64,000 bases of DNA, taken from assembly GCF_900177705.1 (NCBI RefSeq), contig NZ_FXBA01000001.1:186001-250000 (forward strand), read 5' to 3'. The translations under genes and the position numbers were made by a program. The DNA comes from Fibrobacter sp. UWB15. Lineage in GTDB: Bacteria > Fibrobacterota > Fibrobacteria > Fibrobacterales > Fibrobacteraceae. The notes below the pieces were generated by a model. The model did no database searches. It was given only the letters and a program-made list of their open reading frames with translations, and was not told the DNA's origin. Below are positions 8,771 to 16,156 of the stretch, in pieces. How positions within the stretch are numbered: the first letter of the stretch is position 1; each line of letters starts with the position of its first letter.

Positions 8771-9499
8771 TTAGTCAACGGGAACGAATTCACCGGTGTC
8801 GCCTTCAATCCAACGGTAGTTTTGCATTTTCGTTGTAATGTGTAAAGTCTGAATCGCCTCTTCAGGCATGTCTGCAAGGGCGTTAGCGTCGATAATGACG
8901 TCGAGATCGCCAATGTCCTCTGATGCAGAAACGGTGAAGACTCTTTGTCTTGCGTTAGCAATCAGATCCGTCAATGCCTTTTTTTCGGCTGTAGCGACTT
9001 CGTTGTTTTCTGAGAGCGACTCGTTAATGGTCTTTAATACCGCTGTTGTTGTGTCGTTTGCAGACTTTTGATTTTTACCAGAAGTATAAAGTGTGTCTTG
9101 AATTCTGCTAATCAGGATTTCTTTCTTGGTGCTATCGGCAAGAATTTCTTTGGCATTCCTGGACAGATTCGGTTCAAGTTTGGCGTAGAGATTTTCAGCG
9201 ACGGTTCGGTTGGCTGTACGGTTCAGCACTTTGGGCGTGAATTTCGCTTCTTTGGCCAATGTTGCATCGTTTGACTCTGTGAGGCTTTTCTTTAGCATCA
9301 CCGGGTTAGAATAGCTGTTAATGGCATAACGCAAAGTGATGTCCACTTCTGACATGACGGCGTTTGGAAGCTGCAGGTACTTGAGAGTGTTGTCGGTTCT
9401 GTACTGCTCGGCAAGTTGGCTAGTGGTAAGATTGCTTTTGTGCTGAGCACTGTCAAGCGAATCGAGAATAGATGCGATAACTGAATTTAACTTAGGCAT
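8771..9499 (-). CDS. uncharacterised helical protein between two DUF2589 genes
   Basis: A 242-residue, mostly helical, charged protein without signal peptide or membrane segments. The N-terminus (MPKLNSVIASILDSLDSAQ) and the segment LPNAVMSEVDITLRYAI look like a conserved core. Residues 130-190 are low in aromatics and probably coiled. The last 20 residues contain YRWIEGDTGEFVPVD. I recognise no domain. It lies 72 bases downstream of the first DUF2589 gene, with a perfect hairpin in the gap, and 11 bases before the second. The position suggests a subunit or partner of the DUF2589 proteins. Confidence 0.65.
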   Translation of the reverse strand: MPKLNSVIASILDSLDSAQHKSNLTTSQLAEQYRTDNTLKYLQLPNAVMSEVDITLRYAINSYSNPVMLKKSLTESNDATLAKEAKFTPKVLNRTANRTVAENLYAKLEPNLSRNAKEILADSTKKEILISRIQDTLYTSGKNQKSANDTTTAVLKTINESLSENNEVATAEKKALTDLIANARQRVFTVSASEDIGDLDVIIDANALADMPEEAIQTLHITTKMQNYRWIEGDTGEFVPVD

Positions 9500-9516
9500 A
9501 GTTTTTTTTAAGATGC

Positions 9517-9546
9517 TCCCGGACTGGATTTTACTCCAGTCCGGGA
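9517..9546 (-). other. perfect 12-bp hairpin between operon genes 1 and 2
   Basis: TCCCGGACTGGA pairs perfectly with TCCAGTCCGGGA around a six-base loop. On the minus strand it is followed by an A-tract rather than a T-tract, so it is not a typical terminator. It could stabilise the upstream mRNA or lower expression of the downstream genes. Confidence 0.7.
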
Positions 9547-9570
9547 AATGTTTATGAAGTTAGGTTAGCG

Positions 9571-10533
9571 TTAGGCTTGGGGATTGTTTTCGATGGCCTT
9601 GACTTCGTTGATGAGAATTTCTCCCTTAACTTCCTGCTTGTTGTTGATCTTGGCAGAGAGTTCCAAGGTCATCGGCGGCAGCGGCTTGCCGTCTTCGATG
9701 GAGAAGTACAGTGTCGTGTTGCCGTTGGGGAGAGTGATATTGGTGCCAGCTGCGACAGGCTTTCTAATGTGATCGTAGGTGACCACAAGGTTGTCGAAGC
9801 TATCGCCAGTTGCGGTAACCGGCTTGATAGAGAGCGATGCGTTCTTGGCAAGCAAGCCGCTGGCATTCGTAACCGAGATGGTACAGGACTGTTCTTCGCC
9901 CGGAATCGGAGTAATTTCGCTCTTTTCAACATCGATCTTGCCGTCGATACCGGCGTCACCCATAGCAGACATAGTGAGAATGTTCAGAACCGTGGCAAGA
10001 CCGGCCGGAACGTCAGCCTGCTTTGCGTGAACGTGAACATCCTGCGTGTATTCTACGGAGTAGCGGGATTCAGACGTTGCCTTGGAATCCTTTTTGCTGG
10101 AGTAGTTGGCCTTTGCGGTAATAGAAAGGCTGAACGGACCCCAACCAAGCTTTGCCTTGGCTTCGCCGCCGACATCGAGAGCGGTAGATTCGGAATTCTC
10201 GGTGCAAGACGAAGATGAGGCGTTGATGGATGCCTTGAAATCGATGCTGATATCATCAATCACAATCATAGGGATCGGAACGATCGTCAGAATAGGAACG
10301 ATCATGGTGGTGAGATTACCGTCTTTCTGGTAGGTGAACGTCACGTTGACGGCTTCCTTGTGGCCATCAGAAGTGGTGTTCAAGCCGACTTGCTGGATGA
10401 ACTCCCAAGAGGACTTTGCTGCCATTGCCTGCGCGGAAATCGCGGCCTGCAACGGTCCGCCAATAAGGGCGCTGTAATCAATACCGTTCAACATGTTCTG
10501 TGCAACGGTTCCTGCTGTTGTATCTATTGCCAT
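9571..10533 (-). CDS. DUF2589 domain protein, first gene of the operon
   Basis: A 320-residue protein with the DUF2589 signature. A helix containing ISAQAMAAKSSWEFIQQVGL is followed by a strand and MIVPILTIVPIPMIVIDDIS (about residues 77-96), then strands ending in HAKQADVPAGLATVLNILT. The C-terminal 110 residues form a probable beta-sandwich (TISVTNASGLLAKNASLSI). No export signal is visible. AGGAG lies seven bases before the ATG. Codon use is more biased than in its neighbours, which suggests this is the most abundant product of the operon. The family has no assigned biochemical role. Confidence 0.78.
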   Translation of the reverse strand: MAIDTTAGTVAQNMLNGIDYSALIGGPLQAAISAQAMAAKSSWEFIQQVGLNTTSDGHKEAVNVTFTYQKDGNLTTMIVPILTIVPIPMIVIDDISIDFKASINASSSSCTENSESTALDVGGEAKAKLGWGPFSLSITAKANYSSKKDSKATSESRYSVEYTQDVHVHAKQADVPAGLATVLNILTMSAMGDAGIDGKIDVEKSEITPIPGEEQSCTISVTNASGLLAKNASLSIKPVTATGDSFDNLVVTYDHIRKPVAAGTNITLPNGNTTLYFSIEDGKPLPPMTLELSAKINNKQEVKGEILINEVKAIENNPQA

Positions 10534-10747
10534 ATAAGTCTCCTTTTTAGACTGGTTTAAAGTAGGCTTTTTGTAATTTATAAATAATTTTCATAATTTG
10601 TCATATTATAAAAATAACGTATTTGTAAGTAATATTTAGAACAAAGTTGCAAGTGTGATTACAGATGTTTTAACAATGTATTACTTTGTATATAAAAGTG
10701 TTATTTGTTTGTAAAAATATTTTTCCTTGTTTTGTCCAAGTTTTTTA
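10534..10747 (-). promoter_or_regulatory. AT-rich upstream region of the DUF2589 operon
   Basis: About 210 very AT-rich bases without a gene. A TATAAT box on the minus strand at 10605-10610 would start transcription about 65 bases before the first ATG; no good -35 box is visible. Confidence 0.4.
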
Positions 10748-10749
10748 CA

Positions 10750-10780
10750 AAAAAATCCCCGGTTTTATCCGGGGTGATTT
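10750..10780 (-). terminator. terminator of the 10818-11318 gene
   Basis: The stem CCCCGG / CCGGGG has a six-base loop, and on the minus strand it is followed by ATTTTTTTG. Confidence 0.8.
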
Positions 10781-10817
10781 TAAATGTAATGCGTTGTAAT
10801 TACAATGATTTTTGTTT

Positions 10818-11318
10818 TTAGAATTCAAACATGTATCCAGCGCCCCACAGGAGCTTCTTGGTGTCATGTTCAATGAATTTCTTCGTGGGAATGCTAATTT
10901 GTGTGTAAAATCCGTACAGGTGAGACCAGAGCTCTATAGAGATATCTCCGATTTCTTTGTAGTTGTAGGGGTATAGTGTAGGGCCGTTAGCCTTGTTGAT
11001 TTCCTTGTGCATTTCGTTGGAAGCTCTAGCGTATTCGTATCCGCCGCTAAGGCCTGCGTCAAGGTGAAAGGGGTTGCCGTAAAAGAAGGTCCAGAGCAGG
11101 CTTCCCCGAATGCCACACCAAAAGTCGTTTTTATTGTGGATGTAGCCCATTCCCTGTGCGCGGAATATGACTTCTTTATAGCCGATACCGGCGACGGCAA
11201 CAATCGGGGTCTGGTTTCTTATTCCCAGGCCGGCGTTAAAACGCCAGTTGTCTGCGTGGCTAAAAACGGCCAAAAAAAGAACGAATAGGAGCGTACAAAA
11301 AAAACGAGGGCGAAACAT
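10818..11318 (-). CDS. secreted, probable outer-membrane beta-barrel protein
   Basis: A 166-residue protein with a clear signal peptide (FFCTLLFVLFLAVFSHADN, cleavage probably after SHA). The rest consists of alternating glycine- and aromatic-rich strands, ending in LLWGAGYMFEF. A terminal phenylalanine is typical of BAM-inserted barrels. Small size and strand pattern fit an 8-strand barrel. No family recognised. It stands alone with its own terminator and is divergent from the DUF3078 gene. Confidence 0.6.
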   Translation of the reverse strand: MFRPRFFCTLLFVLFLAVFSHADNWRFNAGLGIRNQTPIVAVAGIGYKEVIFRAQGMGYIHNKNDFWCGIRGSLLWTFFYGNPFHLDAGLSGGYEYARASNEMHKEINKANGPTLYPYNYKEIGDISIELWSHLYGFYTQISIPTKKFIEHDTKKLLWGAGYMFEF

Positions 11319-11432
11319 AGTTCAAATATAGCCAAAAGTTATCCATATACTCGCAAAAACCTGTTTTTATTCCTATATTGTTTTGCATATAACTCGGCTC
11401 GCTGTAGCACGGGCCACAAAAAAGGAATCAAT

Positions 11433-12305
11433 ATGAAGATGAAATCAATTATCAAGGCTTGCGCATTCGCTTGCGCTTTTGTCGCTCCTGCAATGGCAGA
11501 AGGAGGCATGTTCGAAGGAGCTCTTCCGGAAAACTGGACTGCCGACGTTGTCGCAGCTGTTCGCTATAACTGGTACAACTTCAGCAATTGGCAGAAGGAT
11601 GGTACCTCGAACTACACTTGGCTCGTAACTTACGATGCCGATGTTCAGGGTAAGTGGAAGGTCGCCAACTGGCGTAACCTCATCGATATTGACCTCGGTC
11701 AGACTTGGACTAAGGGCGTGGGTAAGCGCAAGTCCAACGACCGCCTGTTCTGGGAATCGATGCTCGACTTCAACATGACCGAAGTCCTGAAGCCCTACAT
11801 CGGTAACCGCTTCGAAACCCAGTTCATGAAGGGTTATGAATACAGCGAAGACGAAGATGGCAACGAAGTCAGAACCGCCATTTCCAGTTTCATGGATCCG
11901 GCTTACGAAACTCAGCTTGCCGGTCTTGCTTACGTTCCGAACGAAAACTTCTCTCAGCGCATTGGCTTTGCTAACCGTATGACCATTTCTAACGGTTACG
12001 GCTACGCCGACGACAAGGATACCGAAAAGTTCGAAAAGTTCCGTGACGAACCCGGTCTTGAATCTATCACTGAAGCTAAGTACGCCTTCTCTGACATCGT
12101 GAGCTTCAAGACCCGTCTGTGGGCCTTCTGCAACTTCGAAGGTGTCGAAAAGATCGACGGCCTTTGGGAAAACTTGCTCTCTGTGATGATTGCACCGCTC
12201 GTTGAACTCCAGCTTGGCTTCGATATGGCCTACGACTGGGATCTCGACGAAGACACGCAGTACAAGAGCATGGTGCTCTTCGGCTTGACCTGGCGCTGGT
12301 TCTAA
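11433..12305 (+). CDS. DUF3078 family outer-membrane protein
   Basis: The 290-residue product has a signal peptide (residues 1-22, ...APAMA) and then the DUF3078 pattern. This comprises a W-rich start with YNWYNFSNWQKDGTSNYTW, strands containing NLIDIDLGQTWTKG, and KSNDRLFWESMLDFN, followed by strands up to the terminal LTWRWF. DUF3078 proteins of Bacteroidota and Fibrobacterota are predicted outer-membrane barrels of unknown role. AAAGGA lies six bases before the ATG. Codon use is highly biased, so it is probably abundant. Confidence 0.78.
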   Translation: MKMKSIIKACAFACAFVAPAMAEGGMFEGALPENWTADVVAAVRYNWYNFSNWQKDGTSNYTWLVTYDADVQGKWKVANWRNLIDIDLGQTWTKGVGKRKSNDRLFWESMLDFNMTEVLKPYIGNRFETQFMKGYEYSEDEDGNEVRTAISSFMDPAYETQLAGLAYVPNENFSQRIGFANRMTISNGYGYADDKDTEKFEKFRDEPGLESITEAKYAFSDIVSFKTRLWAFCNFEGVEKIDGLWENLLSVMIAPLVELQLGFDMAYDWDLDEDTQYKSMVLFGLTWRWF

Positions 12306-12373
12306 CTAATGAGACTGGGCTGGCTGCAAATAAGTCGGTACTTACCATTGGCCAGCCCTCTCGCGTCTTTTAT

Positions 12374-12400
12374 GTCATCCCCGCGTAGGCGGGGATCTCC
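12374..12400. repeat. interspersed palindrome GTCATCCCCGC-type
   Basis: ATCCCCGC-gtag-GCGGGGAT, a perfect 8-bp inverted repeat preceded by GTC. Its reverse complement with a different loop occurs at 55681-55706. Confidence 0.8.
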
Positions 12401-12404
12401 TATG

Positions 12405-12437
12405 AAAAAATCCTCGGCTTGAACCGAGGATTTTTTT
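12405..12437. terminator. bidirectional terminator between DUF3078 gene and rdgB
   Basis: AAAAAATCCTCGG / CCGAGGATTTTTT with a six-base loop has T-tracts in both directions and serves both converging genes. Confidence 0.88.
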
Positions 12438-12452
12438 ATTCAATATTTTGTT

Positions 12453-13076
12453 TTATTTCTCTAGATCCGCTTTCATGGCGCGGATGGCGTTGCCGCGGTG
12501 GCTGATGCCTTTCTTTTCTGCAAGTTCCATCTGCGCGAAAGTGCGGTCGAATCCGTCGGGAACGAATAGCGGGTCGTAGCCGAATCCCATGTCGCCTGCG
12601 GGGGCGAAGTTGATTTGCCCGCGGCACTCGCCTTCATAAATTTTCGGTTCGCTCACAGTCCACTTGCCGTCGACTTCGCCGACTTTCTGGTAAGAAAGTG
12701 CACAGAAGTAGCGGGCGGTGCGGTCCTTGACGCCTTCGAGCTTTTGCATGAGTTTGTCGTTGTTCGCCTGGTCGTTGCCATGGTAGCCGCAGTAGCGGGC
12801 GCTGTAAATGCCAGGTTCGCCGTTCAAAGCGAATACTTCCAAGCCGGAATCGTCGGCAAGAACGCTTGCCTCAATCTTCTTTTCGCAGAGCCACTTGGCT
12901 ACGGTGCTGGACTTGATGATGGCGTTAGCTTCAAAGGAATCTCCGTCTTCAACAATGTCCCCTTCAAAGCCGATGTCCTTGAGGGTCTTGAATTCCTTGT
13001 TCTCGGTTCCAAGGATGTGCGCAAAATCCCTAATCTTTCCAGGATTTCCCGTCGCGATAACAAACAAATGTTTCAT
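12453..13076 (-). CDS. rdgB: RdgB/HAM1 family non-canonical purine NTP pyrophosphatase
   Basis: This enzyme hydrolyses dITP, XTP and ITP to monophosphates, keeping deaminated purines out of DNA. The start MKHLFVIATGNPGKIRDF carries the family substrate-binding motif. Metal-site residues are in DIVEDGDSFEANAIIK and VLADDSGLEV. Toward the end, GFGYDPLFVPDG and SHRGNAI are conserved. The length of 207 is typical. I chose the ATG at 13076 because the family motif starts right there; upstream in-frame sequence has no similarity and overlaps the TM2 gene. Confidence 0.92.
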   Translation of the reverse strand: MKHLFVIATGNPGKIRDFAHILGTENKEFKTLKDIGFEGDIVEDGDSFEANAIIKSSTVAKWLCEKKIEASVLADDSGLEVFALNGEPGIYSARYCGYHGNDQANNDKLMQKLEGVKDRTARYFCALSYQKVGEVDGKWTVSEPKIYEGECRGQINFAPAGDMGFGYDPLFVPDGFDRTFAQMELAEKKGISHRGNAIRAMKADLEK

Positions 13077-13132
13077 CTTAAAAGATCTCTCGTCTTTCGT
13101 CTGTAGGCTCATTGAGCCGTTCTTTTGTCTAA

Positions 13133-13324
13133 TTAGTAGTGTTCCGGTTTCATCACGATAAGAATCGCGTCGACAACGACGCCTACGCCACAAAGGCCGC
13201 CGGTGCAAAGCCAAAGGATTCCGGTCCAAATTTTGCCTTCGTAAAAGCGGTGCAGTCCCAGATAGCCGAGCAAAATGCAAAGGGCGAGGGCAATCCACTT
13301 GTTATGTTCACCTTGTGCGGGCAT
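13133..13324 (-). CDS. TM2 domain protein
   Basis: A 63-residue membrane protein of two hydrophobic segments joined by a short loop. It has the TM2 motif LCILLGYLGLHRFYEGKIWTG and then GLCGVGVVVDAILIV. The function of TM2 proteins in bacteria is unknown. The ATG at 13324 has GAGG five bases upstream and is preferred over an in-frame codon ten residues earlier. It precedes rdgB by 56 bases and may share its transcript. Confidence 0.82.
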   Translation of the reverse strand: MPAQGEHNKWIALALCILLGYLGLHRFYEGKIWTGILWLCTGGLCGVGVVVDAILIVMKPEHY

Positions 13325-13407
13325 AAGACCTCTTTTTGTTTTTGTGCGACCCAAATATAGAAAAAGCGGACTCCTGATTTTTCTAAATTTAGGGGAGGAT
13401 AATTGTT

Positions 13408-14052
13408 ATGCTTCACGTTTTCAAACACGAGCTTCGACTGATTTTTAGGGATCCGCGCTTCTGGATTCCATTTATTATTCCGCCGGTGATTTTGGCGGCT
13501 AGCCAGGGTATTGCCGTGTCGCGTTACGGAGGCCAGATTATGCAGGGAATGGAAGGCTATATGATGCTCTTGCTCGGTTGCCTCATGGCGCCTATGGGTT
13601 CGCCCCTTGCAGGCGATACTTTTGCGGGCGAACGCGAGCGCAATTCGCTTGAACTCTTGCAGCTTGCACCGATTGCTCCGGCAAAGCTCTTCTGGGGAAA
13701 ACTTTTGGCGATTCTTCCGTTCCCGGTTGTGTTTGCGTTGCTTGCGCAGCTCGGTTATTGGGTGTCGCATCCCGAAATTTCGACGATGTTTGCGGTGGCG
13801 TCCGTTCTTGGGGCGCTTTCGGCGGTGCTTCTCACGACTTCTTTTGCGTTAATGGTTTCGCTCCGCGTACGTACGGTTCGGGCGGCAACGCATATTACTT
13901 TGTTCCTGATTGTTCCGCTGCTCCTTTTGGTGCAGCTCGGTCATGAAGCCTTTTTAAGCGGATTACTTGTTCCGCTGGCAACGCTTGCCGTATCTATTTT
14001 GTTGACGGTCGTGGTGGTTTATTTGAGTATGCGTAAGTTTGTGAGCCTTTAA
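13408..14052 (+). CDS. orphan ABC-2 type transporter permease
   Basis: A 214-residue membrane protein with about six helices. The N-terminus (HVFKHELRLIFRDPRFW) and the segment DTFAGERERNSLELLQLAPI are typical of ABC-2 permeases of the NatB/CcmB-like type, where the ERE-NSLE loop contacts the ATPase. No ATP-binding gene is adjacent, so the partner must be encoded elsewhere, or this is one half of a split transporter. A terminator follows. The substrate is unknown. Confidence 0.75.
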   Translation: MLHVFKHELRLIFRDPRFWIPFIIPPVILAASQGIAVSRYGGQIMQGMEGYMMLLLGCLMAPMGSPLAGDTFAGERERNSLELLQLAPIAPAKLFWGKLLAILPFPVVFALLAQLGYWVSHPEISTMFAVASVLGALSAVLLTTSFALMVSLRVRTVRAATHITLFLIVPLLLLVQLGHEAFLSGLLVPLATLAVSILLTVVVVYLSMRKFVSL

Positions 14053-14106
14053 TTCGCAATCTGCCGATTTTGGCCTAAAAACGTTATTTTTCCTCAATAT
14101 GAGTTC

Positions 14107-14132
14107 AAAACGCCTTTCCGGGGCGTTTTTTT
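14107..14132 (+). terminator. terminator of the ABC-2 permease gene
   Basis: AAAACGCC / GGCGTTTT stem, seven-base loop, then T-tract. Confidence 0.85.
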
Positions 14133-14200
14133 GTCTGTTGATTTCCTTAAAAATTAAATGTAAAAAATATTTTTGAGAACATAAAATTATGCAAAACCTA

Positions 14201-14229
14201 TTGACTCTGACGAAAAATAAATGTATTTT
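14201..14229 (+). promoter_or_regulatory. sigma70-type promoter of the pectate lyase
   Basis: TTGACT, 17 bases, TATTTT, about 40 bases before the start codon. Two GAGAACAT direct repeats (near 14175 and 14240) flank it and could be regulator sites. Confidence 0.55.
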
Positions 14230-14272
14230 GAGAAATAAAGTGAGAACATTTTATTAAAAAAGGATGGTTGTT

Positions 14273-16054
14273 ATGGGAATCAGTTTGGTTTCGTTCAAAA
14301 ATATGGCGACAGGTGTCGCTACGGCTCTTGCAACATCGCTCGCGATGGGTGCGGTTGCGTTACCTTCTGCATTCGCAGCCTCCTCGCCGGATTTTCCGAT
14401 GGCGGGGTTTGCTACGCAGAACGGTGGTACTACCGGCGGCAAGGGCTATTCCGAGGTCACGGTAAACAACGTGAACGACCTCAAGACCCATGCCAAGGCT
14501 GGCAACAAGATTATCTACGTGAAGCCGGGGACGTACATGGGCCCGATCGAGGTTGGTAGCAACGTGACGATTTACGGTTACCAGGGCGCCATCATCGCGC
14601 AGCCCAGCTCGGGTAGCGCCATGAAGCTGAGCGGCTCGAAGAACGTCATCATCCGCAACCTGAAATTCAAGGGCGTGGGCGCGCATGACGATGATGACGA
14701 GGATTGCCTGCAGGTGAATCACGAGTCGAAGAACGTGTGGATTGACCACGTGGATGTTTACGATGGTCACGACGGCAACCTGGACATTACCAATGCCTCG
14801 GACTACGTGACGATTTCGTGGACCAAGTTCAGCTACACTTCGGCATCGACCGGCCACCAGTTCAGCAACCTGATTGGCAACAGCAAGACAAAGACGAGCG
14901 ATCGCGGACATTTGAACGTGACGATTCATCATACGTGGTGGGCGGATGGCGTGGTCGAACGCATGCCGCGCGTGCGTTTTGGTAAGGTGCATGTGGCGAA
15001 CAACCTCTTCGACAGCAAGAATGCGAGCTACTGCGTACGTGCTGCTGTCGAGGCTAACATCCGTATCGAGAAAAATGTGTTTATCGGTGTGCAGAAGGCT
15101 CTTGACCTCTACACGAGCGACGGTACCATTACGGCGGCCCAGATGATTGGTAATTACGAAGAAAACGTGAAGAAGCCGCAGTCGGGAACAGGTACCGCGT
15201 TTACGCCGCCTTATTCCATGAGTCTCACCGACGTAAGCACGCAGGCCAAGGCTTATGCATTGCGCGATTCTATTAAGATGTATGCGGGTGCTACTCTTCC
15301 TGATCCGGGGACTTCGGGCACGGTGACTCCGGCAAGTTCGAGCTCGGCCAAGTCGAGCAGCAGCGTTGCGTCTAGCTCCAGCATGAAGGTTTCGTCAAGT
15401 TCTGTTACTTCCAGTTCCAGTAGTGTCGTTGTCTCGGGCGAAGCTAGCCTCACCAAGCACGGGTCGGGGAGTGCAACTCAAGAGGTCGCCCAAGGTGCCG
15501 CCATCGTGGAATTCTACTACACGATTGACGGTGCTAGCGGAGCAACGGTAACAGGACTTCCGCAAGGTGTGACGGGTACGCTCAAGGGTCTTGACTATTA
15601 CATCTCGGGTACGGTTGCCTCTACGGTAACTCCGGGTGCGTACAAATTCACCGTGACTACGACGGGAGCCGAAAAGAATGTGACCAAGGGCGGGACGATT
15701 ACTGTTACCGGTACGGGAACTTCTGCTCCGACGTCTAGTTCGGGTGTTGCGGAGTCAAGCTCCTCGCAAACGGAAGAACCGAAGTCTAGTTCCTCTGAAA
15801 CGGTCGTAAGTTCCAGCTCTGAAACGAGTACCGCCATCATGTCGAACGTGCAGACTCCGCGCTTCAATGTCTCTGTCGAAGGTAGAACCTTGTCGGTGCA
15901 AGGGGCCGCTCACATGGCGTACCTCCTTGATGCTCAGGGCAAGCTTATTGCGAAAGTGCTCCCCTCGGGAAACGTTTGCTCCATCGCTGTACCTCGCGCC
16001 GGTTCCTACCTCTTGCGGGTTGGCAACGAAATGCGCCGCGTTACCGTTCGATAA
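14273..16054 (+). CDS. secreted pectate lyase (PL1) with serine-rich linkers and C-terminal sorting module
   Basis: Pectate lyases cleave polygalacturonate by beta-elimination. After a signal peptide (ending ...LPSAFA) the PL1 parallel beta-helix covers about residues 25-340. The Ca2+-binding acidic run is DDDDEDCLQVNHESKNVWID, followed by the conserved DGNLDITNASDYVTISW. The catalytic-arginine region is RMPRVRFGKVHVANN. A serine-rich linker, an Ig-like domain (about 385-480) and a second serine linker follow. The final 65 residues match the C-terminus of the protein at 45927. The start at 14273 is favoured because AAGGA lies nine bases upstream. The enzyme is probably exported and cell-surface or cell-associated. 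It stands alone with its own promoter. Confidence 0.9.
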   Translation: MGISLVSFKNMATGVATALATSLAMGAVALPSAFAASSPDFPMAGFATQNGGTTGGKGYSEVTVNNVNDLKTHAKAGNKIIYVKPGTYMGPIEVGSNVTIYGYQGAIIAQPSSGSAMKLSGSKNVIIRNLKFKGVGAHDDDDEDCLQVNHESKNVWIDHVDVYDGHDGNLDITNASDYVTISWTKFSYTSASTGHQFSNLIGNSKTKTSDRGHLNVTIHHTWWADGVVERMPRVRFGKVHVANNLFDSKNASYCVRAAVEANIRIEKNVFIGVQKALDLYTSDGTITAAQMIGNYEENVKKPQSGTGTAFTPPYSMSLTDVSTQAKAYALRDSIKMYAGATLPDPGTSGTVTPASSSSAKSSSSVASSSSMKVSSSSVTSSSSSVVVSGEASLTKHGSGSATQEVAQGAAIVEFYYTIDGASGATVTGLPQGVTGTLKGLDYYISGTVASTVTPGAYKFTVTTTGAEKNVTKGGTITVTGTGTSAPTSSSGVAESSSSQTEEPKSSSSETVVSSSSETSTAIMSNVQTPRFNVSVEGRTLSVQGAAHMAYLLDAQGKLIAKVLPSGNVCSIAVPRAGSYLLRVGNEMRRVTVR

Positions 16055-16085
16055 TTGCAGTACGATAATAGCTCCTTAGCAAGGA

Positions 16086-16137
16086 TTCCGGACATTGTCC
16101 GGAAATGAAAAATGCCGGATTTGTCATCCGGCATTTT
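16086..16137. terminator. two tandem hairpins between converging genes
   Basis: TTCCGGAC-att-GTCCGGAA (8 bp) is followed by AAAATGCCGGAT-ttgtc-ATCCGGCATTTT (12 bp), both perfect. They serve the pectate lyase gene and, from the other side, speA. Confidence 0.8.
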
Positions 16138-16156
16138 GCTTTAAGAATGTTTTCGC

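Noticed and set aside
9517-9546. A rho-independent terminator in the DUF2589 operon
   Set aside because: No T-tract follows on either strand, so it is listed as a hairpin of unknown effect.
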